Assembly (NCBI RefSeq): GCF_000756665.1
Contig: NZ_ARXV01000001.1
Location: 186,001 to 250,000, forward strand
Origin: Alcanivorax nanhaiticus
GTDB lineage: Bacteria; Pseudomonadota; Gammaproteobacteria; Pseudomonadales; Alcanivoracaceae
Direction of reading: 5' to 3'
Length of the DNA: 64,000 nt
Both the position numbers and the translations under genes were made by a program. The notes below the pieces were generated by a model. It was not told where the DNA came from, made no database searches, and saw nothing but the letters and a program-made list of their open reading frames with translations. Positions 56,712 through 64,000 of this stretch are shown here, piece after piece (positions within the stretch are counted from its first letter, which is position 1; each line of letters begins with the position of its first letter).

Positions 56712-57620
56712 CTAGCCCATCAGCTGCGGGCATAACCCGCCGGGGACATTCAGCACCCAGTCGCGCACGGCCAGAATGGCGGGGTCGTCCTGGCGGCTTT
56801 CCGGGTACACCAGATAGAACGGCTTGCCTTCCAGCTCCGGGCCAAAGGGTTGCACTAACCGTCCTTGTGCCAGCTCATCTTCAATCAAGGGCCGACTCAT
56901 CAAGGCGACTCCCTGCCCGCCGATCGCGGCGGAAATCGCGTGGGTCTCATCGGAGAATTCCAGACCCGCACTGACATCCAGGCCCGGTACTTTCGCGCGC
57001 TTTTGCCAGCCTGCCCAATCCATGGGGGTAACGGAAGCGCCGTGGGGACGGAAGTGGATTAGTGGGTGTTGGGGGAGCTGCGCCGGGTCCGTCAGGTTCA
57101 GGTAGGGGCTGCAGGCAGGGATAAAGTGGTTATCGAACAACTTCTCTGCCACCAGCCCCGGCCAGTGGCCATCGCCGTAGCGGATGGCCAGATCGGCGCT
57201 GACCCCATCCAGTGCCACGGATTCGTGGGAGGCATGGGTGCGCAGGTCGATATCGGGGTGGGCGTCCCGGAGTATGCACACCCAGGGCAACAACCAGCGC
57301 ACGGCAACCGCGGGGGTCGTAGAGAGGGTGACCGCCTGACGCACCGGCATGCTCTGCAACCGCGCCACCGCCTCCCCAATGCTGTCGAACGCCACTTCAA
57401 GGGTCTGAAACAACTCCCTGCCCTGCGGCGTGAGCAGCAACTGCCTGGGCTTGCGCACAAACAGCGCGACGCCCAGGGCCTCTTCCAGCCCGCGAATATG
57501 ATGACTGATGGCCGTGGCGGTGACCGACAGTTCATTGGCGGCGTTTTTGGCGCTTTCGTGTCGGGCGGCCGCTTCAAAGGCTCGCAGGGCAGACAGGGAC
57601 GGCAATCGGCGATGGCTCAT
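56712..57620 (-). CDS. LysR-family regulator (GcvA-like subgroup)
   Basis: A 302-residue regulator. The N-terminal HTH reads 'LPSLSALRAFEAAARHESAKNAANELSVTATAISHHIRGLEEALGVALFVR', the wording of the GcvA/AmpR-like subgroup, and the C-terminal substrate-binding domain follows (VTLSTTPAVAVRWLLPWV; LAIRYGDGHWPGL). It is divergent from the azoreductase gene. Two 13-bp palindromes of the same consensus lie in the 124-nt space between them, so it probably controls both genes. Confidence 0.94.
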   Translation of the reverse strand: MSHRRLPSLSALRAFEAAARHESAKNAANELSVTATAISHHIRGLEEALGVALFVRKPRQLLLTPQGRELFQTLEVAFDSIGEAVARLQSMPVRQAVTLSTTPAVAVRWLLPWVCILRDAHPDIDLRTHASHESVALDGVSADLAIRYGDGHWPGLVAEKLFDNHFIPACSPYLNLTDPAQLPQHPLIHFRPHGASVTPMDWAGWQKRAKVPGLDVSAGLEFSDETHAISAAIGGQGVALMSRPLIEDELAQGRLVQPFGPELEGKPFYLVYPESRQDDPAILAVRDWVLNVPGGLCPQLMG

Positions 57621-57623
57621 AGC

Positions 57624-57636
57624 TGAGTTTTACTCA
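57624..57636. promoter_or_regulatory. LysR half-pair operator 1
   Basis: TGAGTTTTACTCA, an inverted repeat 4 nt upstream of the LysR start codon, same consensus (TGAGTTNNACTCA) as the site at 57712. Its position would let the regulator repress itself. Confidence 0.65.
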
Positions 57637-57711
57637 TTCATAGCAACAAATAATGATCGTTTGTGGGTGCTTATCCACTGGCGATAGGCTGATTTCACGC
57701 CAAAACATGAA

Positions 57712-57724
57712 TGAGTTCAACTCA
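57712..57724. promoter_or_regulatory. LysR half-pair operator 2
   Basis: TGAGTTCAACTCA, a perfect inverted repeat about 20 nt upstream of the azoreductase start. It lies 88 nt centre to centre from site 1, about eight helical turns, suitable for looping. Confidence 0.65.
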
Positions 57725-57744
57725 CAATATCAAGGAGCCATACC

Positions 57745-58449
57745 ATGCCCCATATTCTGCAACTGGATGCCAGCGCCCGCCCCGGCCTTGCCGGAACCGA
57801 TGCCCACGGCTCGGTGAGCCGCCGCCTGACCCAGGGTTTTGTCCGTCGCTGGCAGGCTGGCCAGCCGGGCGTGACGGTGACTCACCGGGATGTGGGTGCC
57901 CAGCCGCCCTCCTTCATCGACCAGAGCTGGATTGCCTCTGCGTTTGCCTCGGCAGACAAACAACAGCCTTGGATGGCAGAGGTGCTGCACGAAAGCGACG
58001 TGCTGATTGATGAACTGATTGCGGCCGACGTGGTGGTGATCGGTGCCCCGCTCTATAACTTTGGTATGCCCGCCGCACTGAAAGCGTGGGTGGATCAGAT
58101 TGTGCGGATGGGCCGCACTGTGGAGTACGACGAAACCCGCCCGGAAGCCCCTTTCACTGCCCTGCTGAGTGACCGCCCCCGTCATGCGGTGATCCTCTCC
58201 TCACGGGGCGGGACCGGGTTTGAGCCCGGCGGCGAGCTGGCCGCGTTGAACCATCTGGAGCCCAGCCTGACCACCGTACTGGAATTCATCGGCATTACCC
58301 GCATTCACCGTATTGCGGTGGAACATCAGGAAGAAGGCGGAGAGCGGCTGGCCGAGTCTGTTGAGCATGCCGAACAGCAAATCGCCGCCTTGGTAGCGCA
58401 ATTGCAAGACAGTGTTAGCGACGTGCAGACAATGGCTCGCCTGGCGTGA
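57745..58449 (+). CDS. azoR: FMN-dependent NADH:quinone/azo oxidoreductase (AzoR family)
   Basis: A 234-residue flavodoxin-fold enzyme. 'LQLDASARPGLAGTDAHGSVSRRLTQGFV' binds the FMN phosphate, and 'VVVIGAPLYNFGMPAALKAWVDQIVRMGRTVEY' is the AzoR signature. It reduces azo dyes and quinones with NADH. At 234 residues it is longer than E. coli AzoR (201). The RBS AAGGAG lies before the ATG. The adjacent LysR gene and paired operators suggest induction by quinone-like or azo compounds. Confidence 0.94.
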   Translation: MPHILQLDASARPGLAGTDAHGSVSRRLTQGFVRRWQAGQPGVTVTHRDVGAQPPSFIDQSWIASAFASADKQQPWMAEVLHESDVLIDELIAADVVVIGAPLYNFGMPAALKAWVDQIVRMGRTVEYDETRPEAPFTALLSDRPRHAVILSSRGGTGFEPGGELAALNHLEPSLTTVLEFIGITRIHRIAVEHQEEGGERLAESVEHAEQQIAALVAQLQDSVSDVQTMARLA

Positions 58450-58718
58450 GCTGTTTATCCGGCCGGGCTCCCGGAACAAGAGCCCGGCCTGTTGCTCCCT
58501 CTCCCTTTACCTTTCTCTCTCACCCTCACCGCCATGGGCATGGCGCTCAGTGCGGTATTGGTATTCTGTTCGTCCCACACACTGGATGCCTCACACCCTG
58601 AAGCCAATGGCGAAAGCCCGACGGATTTCCCCGCTTATACCAGATGGTAGATGCGGCCGGGTTTTCTCCGCAGGCATGATTCCGACCCGAACCAAACGCA
58701 CTACATACGGGAAGGACT

Positions 58719-59357
58719 ATGCAAAAGACAATCACCGCCATGGCAATCACCGCAGCGCTGGCCAGCGTCACTGGCCACGCTCAGGCTTTCGAGGCTTTCT
58801 ATGCCGGGGCATCACTGATCAAGGCCGAGGCGGATTTTGACATCACTGTCACCGGCACCAACGGCCAGCAGGAACAGGCTGATCTGGATGCGGATAGCGT
58901 GACCGCTGCAGGCTTGTTTGCCGGCTACGGCCAACGCTTTGGCCAGTGGTATCTGGCCGGTGAGCTGGAGTGGCGGGACAGCATGGGTGATGCTTCTACC
59001 ACTCTGTTCAACGGGGAGCTGGAAGCAGAAACCGACAGCGTCCTGGGGCTGAGCGTGATACCCGGCTATCTGGTGACAGAGGAGCTACTGGTTTATACCC
59101 GGCTGGCTTATCTGGAAGGCGATACCGATTTCACCGTTACCAACCAGAACAACGGCATGAGCGCCACCAGGAGCGACAGCGGCAGTTACACCGGCTGGGG
59201 CCTGGGCACCCGTTATCAGTTCACTGAGCAGCTCTCCGTTCGGGCGGAGTACCGCGCATTCGATGGTGACAGCCTGGACTACGTGATTGATGTCCCTTTC
59301 GAGGCGGAACCGAAAGATATCAGCGCGTTTGAGCTTGGTGTGATGTATCAATTCTGA
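58719..59357 (+). CDS. Outer-membrane beta-barrel protein (OmpA/OmpW-like 8-strand)
   Basis: A 212-residue exported protein with signal peptide ending GHAQA. Repeated amphipathic strands follow ('EAFYAGASLIKAEADFDI', 'TAAGLFAGYGQRFGQWYLAGELEWRD', 'LGLSVIPGYLVTEELLVYTRLAYLEGD', 'YTGWGLGTRYQFTEQLSVRAEYRAFDGD') and the protein ends in 'LGVMYQF' with terminal phenylalanine, required for BAM assembly. It is the outer_membrane_beta-barrel (OMP_b-brl) type. Function is unknown. A terminator follows at once. Confidence 0.88.
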   Translation: MQKTITAMAITAALASVTGHAQAFEAFYAGASLIKAEADFDITVTGTNGQQEQADLDADSVTAAGLFAGYGQRFGQWYLAGELEWRDSMGDASTTLFNGELEAETDSVLGLSVIPGYLVTEELLVYTRLAYLEGDTDFTVTNQNNGMSATRSDSGSYTGWGLGTRYQFTEQLSVRAEYRAFDGDSLDYVIDVPFEAEPKDISAFELGVMYQF

Positions 59358-59368
59358 GCGATAACCAC

Positions 59369-59390
59369 ACGGGGCCACTGGCCCCGTTTT
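59369..59390 (+). terminator. Terminator after the outer-membrane barrel gene
   Basis: ACGGGGCC, loop ACT, GGCCCCGT followed by TTT. It touches the stop codon of the convergent LuxR-hydrolase gene and probably serves both. Confidence 0.85.
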
Positions 59391-61078
59391 CATGTTGGCT
59401 CAGCGCCCTCCATCAGCTTGAGCAGCGCATCCATGCAGGCATCACTATGGGTGAGGCTCAGGGTCAAACCGGCATCCTCAATCACCTGAAGCTGAATTGG
59501 CGCATGCAGCGCGGTGAGGCGTTGAACCTGTTCGATGGGAAAGGTGGTATTGCGTGCGCCCGTGATTACCTGCACGGGTAACCTGAGCTGGCTGAGCAAC
59601 GGAGTCCAGTCCGTGGCCACCACCACCTGCATATCCAGTTCATGCCCGCGGGAGTGTTGTTGCAGATTGAAGGCATAGGCGCTCATCGACACCGTGCGGC
59701 CCTGAGGACTCTCAAAGAAAGGCAGCTCATGGGGCGCTTCATCAAACACCATTTCCATCCAGTGCTCGGGGCCATATTTGCGGGCCTTCATCTGCCCCAG
59801 CCTGAGCAGTAGACGAATCATCCAGAAGGCGTGACGCGCCGACCAGATAAACATGCGCTGATACCGGGGAATATGATCAAACCCGGCCTCGCTGTCGTAG
59901 GGGGCGGGTGGAGAAATGGCCAGCAACCCGGCCGCTCGTTGCGGCCACCGGGCTGCCAGCGCCACGGCTGGCACAAATCCGAAATCATGGCTTTCCAGCC
60001 ATACCCGTGACCAGCCCAGCACCTCCAGCACGGCAGCAATATCCTCCAGCTGGGTGCGCAGCACATCTTCTTTTTTGCCCGGGGGTTGGGTGCGGCCATA
60101 ACCGGGCCGTTCCACCAGCACCACGTCCAGACCTTCACGGCTGGCCCTTACCCGATGTGATTCCAGTTCCCCTGCGCCAAAGTAGGCACCGTGCAATACC
60201 AACACCGGCTTGCCGCCGGGTTTGCCATAGCGGCGCCACCCTATCCGCCGGGTATCACGGATCAACTCTTCCCGGAACAACGGCTGGCTGGCAAGCGCCA
60301 TGGGTGGCGATACCTTCGCAGCAGCGCTCTGCGGCTGGCTGGCAATGGCGGATGCCAACGCCGCCGCCTGCACCTGGCTGGATGCTCCCAGCTTGGCCAG
60401 CAAACTCTTGATTTGCTGCCTGACCGTGCCTACTGAACTGCTACGCTGCCGGCTGATCTGCTCACTGCTCATGCCCTGGGCCAGACAGGCCAGGATCTCC
60501 CGCTCAGCGTCGGTCAGCAGAAAAATTTCTTTCAGCGCATGATCCATGGCGGCTGACCACTGGCATTCAATGGCGCGGAGCACAAAGATCTGGTGCAACG
60601 GCTGATACACCCCGATAAACATCAACGGCGTTTGCTGCTGGGTATCGGGATAGGTGCGCAACAAGGAAGGGCCATCATGCTGGACGATACGCTGCTGAAA
60701 GGCATCAAATTCATCGTGGCGAATCCCCAGTTTCGCCATGTCATTACCGGGGAGGGAGCCAAACAGGCTGTCTGCGGCCGGGTTACTGGCCAGCAGCCTA
60801 CCCTCCGCTGACAACACCACTGCCGGGGCACCCTGATCATTCACCAGTGCCCGCAGTTGATCGTTCAGCTCTGCCTGCTGCTCTACCTCTTTCATCAGCA
60901 GCGCCAGCGTCAGGGCAGTATCCGAATTCAGCCCCTGCTGCTCGCGGGTCGCCGGTTCCAGAAAGGCCACCAGCTGCTCGTAATCCTGTTTCCCCTGAAT
61001 GATCGACATCACCAGTGCTTTGAGGTCGTCATCCTTTAGCGGCTCCCCAGCCGGTGACAACCCGGTTTCATGACTCAT
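59390..61078 (-). CDS. LuxR-type DNA-binding domain fused to an alpha/beta hydrolase
   Basis: A 562-residue protein with an unusual order: a PAS-like sensor region (residues about 78-172), a LuxR helix-turn-helix (about 186-245: LTDAEREILACLAQGMSSEQISRQRSSSVGTVRQQIKSLLAKLG), a linker and an alpha/beta hydrolase (about 270-555). The hydrolase has the oxyanion HGAYFG and 'VERPGYGRT'. Its nucleophile elbow is S-H-D-F-G, putting an aspartate (Asp365) where lipases have serine, as in epoxide hydrolases and dehalogenases. A late histidine (LTHSD) completes a possible triad. It could be a regulator that binds or processes its own signal. It has no transmembrane segment. Confidence 0.85.
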   Translation of the reverse strand: MSHETGLSPAGEPLKDDDLKALVMSIIQGKQDYEQLVAFLEPATREQQGLNSDTALTLALLMKEVEQQAELNDQLRALVNDQGAPAVVLSAEGRLLASNPAADSLFGSLPGNDMAKLGIRHDEFDAFQQRIVQHDGPSLLRTYPDTQQQTPLMFIGVYQPLHQIFVLRAIECQWSAAMDHALKEIFLLTDAEREILACLAQGMSSEQISRQRSSSVGTVRQQIKSLLAKLGASSQVQAAALASAIASQPQSAAAKVSPPMALASQPLFREELIRDTRRIGWRRYGKPGGKPVLVLHGAYFGAGELESHRVRASREGLDVVLVERPGYGRTQPPGKKEDVLRTQLEDIAAVLEVLGWSRVWLESHDFGFVPAVALAARWPQRAAGLLAISPPAPYDSEAGFDHIPRYQRMFIWSARHAFWMIRLLLRLGQMKARKYGPEHWMEMVFDEAPHELPFFESPQGRTVSMSAYAFNLQQHSRGHELDMQVVVATDWTPLLSQLRLPVQVITGARNTTFPIEQVQRLTALHAPIQLQVIEDAGLTLSLTHSDACMDALLKLMEGAEPT

Positions 61079-61380
61079 GATTCTATTCCCAACAGCACAC
61101 CCCGTTTCGCGCCCTAAAGCGTTACAAGCTTAGCAAACGCTCACCCGGAATGCCCAAGGAGCAAAGAGGTTGGCCATTTCTCTTTAGGACAAGCGATGCG
61201 CTAGCCCCACAAGGAAGGGACGTCATAAGCCCTATCTACCCGCCAGAGATCATGCGTTTTTGCTCAATCGCGAGTGCATTCTGTCATGCGGCGGGCACTT
61301 CCTCTTTGTCGTTGGCTGTAAAACCATCATGAACAATAAAACCAGACAGGGAATAACGCGCAGGCTACCTCCTATACTGA
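61079..61380. other. Intergenic region upstream of the LuxR-hydrolase gene
   Basis: About 300 nt with no supported gene. It must carry the promoter of the minus-strand LuxR-hydrolase gene and ends at the terminator of the AIM24 operon. Confidence 0.5.
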
Positions 61381-61385
61381 CAACA

Positions 61386-61420
61386 AAAAAAAACGAACCT
61401 CTGTAAGAGGTTCGTTTTTC
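61386..61420. terminator. Terminator of the AIM24 operon
   Basis: A perfect 12-bp stem AAACGAACCTCT, loop GTA, AGAGGTTCGTTT, with A-run before and T-run after, usable in both directions. It ends the minus-strand AIM24 genes. Confidence 0.93.
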
Positions 61421-61450
61421 ATTACCCAAGGAATAACCGGCGTTAGCGGA

Positions 61451-62461
61451 CTAATTCCGTTTTGGTACCGGCCGGTACGGATGCAGCCAACTCAGGAACG
61501 CATCCACGCCACGAGTCTGAATCCACACCTTGCCTTCCCCGCTGAAACGGCAGACAAAGCCTTCGCCTGAGAAGAACAGGGATTTATAGCCACCCACTTT
61601 GGATACCTTGTAATCCAGCCCTTCGGTGAAGGCCACAATGTTGCCGGTATCCACCACATAGTCGCCTTTCACATCGATTTCGATCATGGCGCCGTAGGTG
61701 TTGAACCAGAGATCCCCGGTGCCTTTGGCACGGATCAGGAACAGGCTCTCTCCCGAGAAGAAGCCCTTGGTGAGGCCCTGCCATTTACTTTCCACTTCCA
61801 CTTCCGGACCTGAGGCCACAAAGGCGGAGTTTTGCAGATAGATGGTGTCGTCGTTCAGGTAGACGTGCCCCATATCGCCCGGCGCTGCCGGCGCGATACC
61901 GATTTCACCCGGCCCACCGGCTGAGGTGAATTCGTTGATGAAGATGGATTCACCGGTGACAAGACGTCCCAGGCCACCGCGCATCCGGGTTTTCATTTCC
62001 AGATGGGTATCCATGGTCGCCATGGCAGATGCTTCAACCTTGATCATCTGATTGGCGGGCACGGTCACTGTGAGAAAACTGAAGTCCGGACGCCCTTCGA
62101 TTTTGAAAGCATAGCCGGGGTGATCCTTATCGCTTTCTATCACTGCATTATCGGGCGTGGCCTTCTCGGCAACGGCTTCGGCTGCGGGGGCCTCACTGAC
62201 AGGAGCCGGTGCCGGCTCGGCCACGGTCTGGCTGGCAGACTGTTCCAGGGTGACCCCGATGCCCAGGTTCTGCAGCGCAGCACGAAACTTTTCGGCCACA
62301 TCCGGGGTGACATTCTTGCGAATCACCACTGGAGCGCTGCGCAACACTTTTGATGCTTTTTCTTCTTCCGTTTTGAACAACGCGGCAAATCCGGTAATAG
62401 CCTGCTGCAGCGCGGTTTCATCGAAATCATGGTGGATGCGAATATTCACTGTCTCGCTCAT
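61451..62461 (-). CDS. AIM24-family protein with N-terminal L7/L12-like domain
   Basis: A 336-residue protein. Residues 1-75 resemble the C-terminal domain of ribosomal protein L7/L12 (EEKASKVLRSAPVVIRKNVTPDVAEKFRAALQNLGIGVTLE), a linker rich in Ala, Pro and Glu follows (about 76-115), and the last ~215 residues are the AIM24/TIGR00266 beta-fold (GYAFKIEGRPDFSFLTVTVPANQMIKVEASAMATMDTHLEM; 'SIFINEFTSAGGPGEIGIAP'; 'GLTKGFFSGESLFLIRAKGTG'). ATG 62461 is the true start; a longer upstream frame lies inside the neighbouring gene. It is the last of three related genes. Confidence 0.9.
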   Translation of the reverse strand: MSETVNIRIHHDFDETALQQAITGFAALFKTEEEKASKVLRSAPVVIRKNVTPDVAEKFRAALQNLGIGVTLEQSASQTVAEPAPAPVSEAPAAEAVAEKATPDNAVIESDKDHPGYAFKIEGRPDFSFLTVTVPANQMIKVEASAMATMDTHLEMKTRMRGGLGRLVTGESIFINEFTSAGGPGEIGIAPAAPGDMGHVYLNDDTIYLQNSAFVASGPEVEVESKWQGLTKGFFSGESLFLIRAKGTGDLWFNTYGAMIEIDVKGDYVVDTGNIVAFTEGLDYKVSKVGGYKSLFFSGEGFVCRFSGEGKVWIQTRGVDAFLSWLHPYRPVPKRN

Positions 62462-62471
62462 ATCATGCCTC

Positions 62472-63155
62472 CTATGCGCGACGCTGCTTGAGGCCGGGCG
62501 ACATGGCCCAACCGAAACTGCTTGGGTTATGAGACTGGCACCATACCGTTCCCTTGCCCTTGAATTTACACACCATGCCTTCCCCACCGAGGAAAGACTG
62601 CAACCAGCTACTACCGGCCTTGGTGATGGAGAAATCCAGCGTTTCGTTGAAAGCCACGATATGACCGGTATCGACGATGTACTCGCCATCCACTTCCACC
62701 GGATAAATAGCACCAAACGAGCTGACCACCAGCTTGCCGCTACCTTTCAGGTTCAGCCAGAACACACTCTCCCCGGAGAACAGTGACTTGAAGCCCTGCC
62801 AGCCCAGATCAATCTCGACGCCGGATTCACAACACATAAACGAACCGCCCTGCACAATCAGGCTTTCGTTATCCAGCTCGTATTCCATCATATCGCCCGA
62901 CAAGGTTGTGCCCATAATCACTTCGCCCTCACCGCTGGGAACAGAGAAGTGGTTCAGGAACAGGGACTCGCCGGCCACCATACGTTTCACCGCCTTCAAC
63001 AAGCCGCCTTTGCCGCGCTTGTGGGTGGTGGTTTCAATTCCCATGTTGCCACTCATGGCAATCATGGCACCGGCTTCTGCGGTGCAACTTTCCCCTTCTT
63101 TCAGGGTAATTCTGGCCGCGGCATTACCGGGGCGATGCAACAATTCAATATCCAT
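62472..63155 (-). CDS. AIM24-family (TIGR00266) protein
   Basis: A 227-residue protein consisting only of the AIM24 fold: 'MDIELLHRPGNAAARITLKEGESCTAEAGAMIAMSGNMGIETTTHKRGKGGLLKAVKRMVAGESLFLNHFSV' and 'LGWQGFKSLFSGESVFWLNLKGSGKLVVSSFGAIYPVEV'. The fold is a double-psi/trimeric beta structure; the bacterial function is unknown and the yeast relative is mitochondrial. It lies 10 nt before the next AIM24 gene and 11 nt after the previous one, so the three form one operon. Confidence 0.92.
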   Translation of the reverse strand: MDIELLHRPGNAAARITLKEGESCTAEAGAMIAMSGNMGIETTTHKRGKGGLLKAVKRMVAGESLFLNHFSVPSGEGEVIMGTTLSGDMMEYELDNESLIVQGGSFMCCESGVEIDLGWQGFKSLFSGESVFWLNLKGSGKLVVSSFGAIYPVEVDGEYIVDTGHIVAFNETLDFSITKAGSSWLQSFLGGEGMVCKFKGKGTVWCQSHNPSSFGWAMSPGLKQRRA

Positions 63156-63166
63156 TTTTCCCCCGG

Positions 63167-63829
63167 TTAGCGCAGTTTGGGATTCACCCAGCTGGTGATA
63201 CCACTGATTGAACGAGTCTGAATTACCACGCGGCCTTTCCCTTGCACGCGTGTCACCAGACCTTCGCCACTGAAAAAGCTGGAAAACAGGCCGGCAGCCA
63301 GCTGTAGCTTGAGCTTGATGGTCGGGTCGTACGCCACCAGGTGGCTGGTATCAACAATAAACTCGCCGTCCACTTCCCGCTCAAGCAGTGCACCATAAGC
63401 GCCGTACCAGACCTTACCGGTACCCTTCACTTCCAGCCGGAACAAACCTTCACGGGCAATCCAGGAAATGAAACCTGCCCAGCGCAGCCCCAGAGATACG
63501 GTTTCTTCACAAGCCAGAAACGCCCCCGGCTGCAGAAACAGGCTGTCGCCATTCAGTTCATGGCAGCGCACTTCACCGGGCGTGGGCTGCACAATAGTCA
63601 GCCTGGCCGGGCTGTCAGCATTGTTGGTAAAGCGGCTGACAAAAAGGGTTTCACCCCCCAAAAACTTGCGCAGCAAGCCACGTAGCAAGCCACCGTTAAA
63701 AATGGCTTTCAGATCCAGGCGGGCATCCATGCTGGACATGGCATCGGCCTCGGTAATCACACTCTCACCAGGCTCCAGATCCATATCAATGTAGGAAAAC
63801 GCCGCACCCCCTTTAATTTCAGTTTTCAT
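63167..63829 (-). CDS. AIM24-family (TIGR00266) protein
   Basis: A 220-residue paralogue of the two downstream genes, with 'IDMDLEPGESVITEADAMSSMDARLDLKAIFNGGLLRGLLRKFLGGETLFVSRFTN' and 'LRWAGFISWIAREGLFRLEVKGTGKVWYGAYGALLEREVDGEFIVDTSHLVAY'. It is about equally distant from both neighbours, pointing to an old triplication. Its start codon is directly preceded by the stop of the next upstream gene (TAAATG). Confidence 0.92.
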   Translation of the reverse strand: MKTEIKGGAAFSYIDMDLEPGESVITEADAMSSMDARLDLKAIFNGGLLRGLLRKFLGGETLFVSRFTNNADSPARLTIVQPTPGEVRCHELNGDSLFLQPGAFLACEETVSLGLRWAGFISWIAREGLFRLEVKGTGKVWYGAYGALLEREVDGEFIVDTSHLVAYDPTIKLKLQLAAGLFSSFFSGEGLVTRVQGKGRVVIQTRSISGITSWVNPKLR

Positions 63830-64000
63830 TTATTGCTCCCCAAGTTCACTTTGCGTGTTTTCATTCAGGTCATCCTTTTCCCTGTTATCGTCCTGTGGCA
63901 TTGCCGCCACCGCTTCCCTGACCTGCTCCTGCAAGGCCAGAAACTCCTTATCCAGATTGCGATAGTTGCCCTTTGAGTCCGCAATCATGGATTCCATGTT
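63830..64000 (-). CDS. C-terminal end of an unknown gene, cut by window
   Basis: The last 56 codons of a minus-strand gene that continues beyond the window. It reads NMESMIADSKGNYRNLDKEF, then a short helix LALQEQVREAVAAM and an acidic tail. No family can be named. It ends one base before the start codon of the first AIM24 gene (TAA ATG), so it is the upstream member of the same operon. Confidence 0.75.
   Translation of the reverse strand, partial: NMESMIADSKGNYRNLDKEFLALQEQVREAVAAMPQDDNREKDDLNENTQSELGEQ

Noticed and set aside
58512..58650. A 38-codon frame (MGMALSAVLVFCSS...) before the outer-membrane barrel gene
   Set aside because: It has a hydrophobic start but no clear RBS and no known relatives; the evidence is too thin to list as a gene.

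Overview
The window is a piece of a Gammaproteobacterial chromosome. The mix of fadBA, glutaryl-CoA dehydrogenase, AcrAB-type efflux, many outer-membrane and surface proteins, REP-like intergenic repeats and moderately high GC fits a marine hydrocarbon degrader of the Alcanivorax/Oceanospirillales kind. This placement is inference; no rRNA or tRNA gene was seen.

Layout. 1-9 kb: a glycine-zipper protein (cut by the window edge), nth, small exported proteins, a dienelactone-hydrolase-like enzyme, YigZ, a YibI/YibH membrane-fusion pair, a YbaY-type lipoprotein, gcdH and an MBL-fold hydrolase. 9-15 kb: an OmpW-like barrel coupled to a 1120-residue Ig-like lipoprotein, then a PanE-type reductase. 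14.8-20 kb: a TetR repressor divergent from an AcrAB-type RND pump, with an AcrR-type operator between them. 20.4-28.5 kb: a complete chemosensory operon (receiver, CheA, CheW, a soluble receptor with a truncated haemoglobin and two PAS domains, CheY, CheB, CheR, a CheX-type phosphatase) ending in a terminator. 28.8-37.6 kb: housekeeping genes on the minus strand (cysH, ung, a TetR regulator, lysS, prfB with its programmed frameshift, recJ) separated by repeat-rich spacers. 38.4-41.8 kb: fadBA. 41.9-43.1 kb: a small cassette with parDE, flanked by two copies of the fadA terminator. 43.3-47.3 kb: a GST, a DUF2505 protein, a methyltransferase and an ECF41 sigma factor with its carboxymuconolactone-decarboxylase partner and a textbook ECF41 promoter.

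47.7-54.5 kb is an AT-rich island, clearly foreign in base composition. It carries a PIN-domain protein, a beta-class DNA methyltransferase, a HerA-type translocase and a NurA-like nuclease in one tight operon, preceded by an AlbA_2/ATPase-fold regulator-like gene. This is the best candidate here for an undescribed system: probably an anti-phage or restriction-like module in which methylation marks self DNA and a HerA-NurA machine degrades non-self DNA.

54.7-64 kb returns to host composition: a DUF695/RraB-like protein, an arylamine N-acetyltransferase, a LysR/azoreductase pair with twin operators, an outer-membrane barrel, a LuxR-HTH protein fused to an alpha/beta hydrolase, and three tandem AIM24-family genes plus the end of a fourth gene.

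A second theme is intergenic repeats: at least seven sites carry arrays with a 7-bp period, most of them as inverted pairs, in three different sequence dialects, often next to REP-like hairpins.
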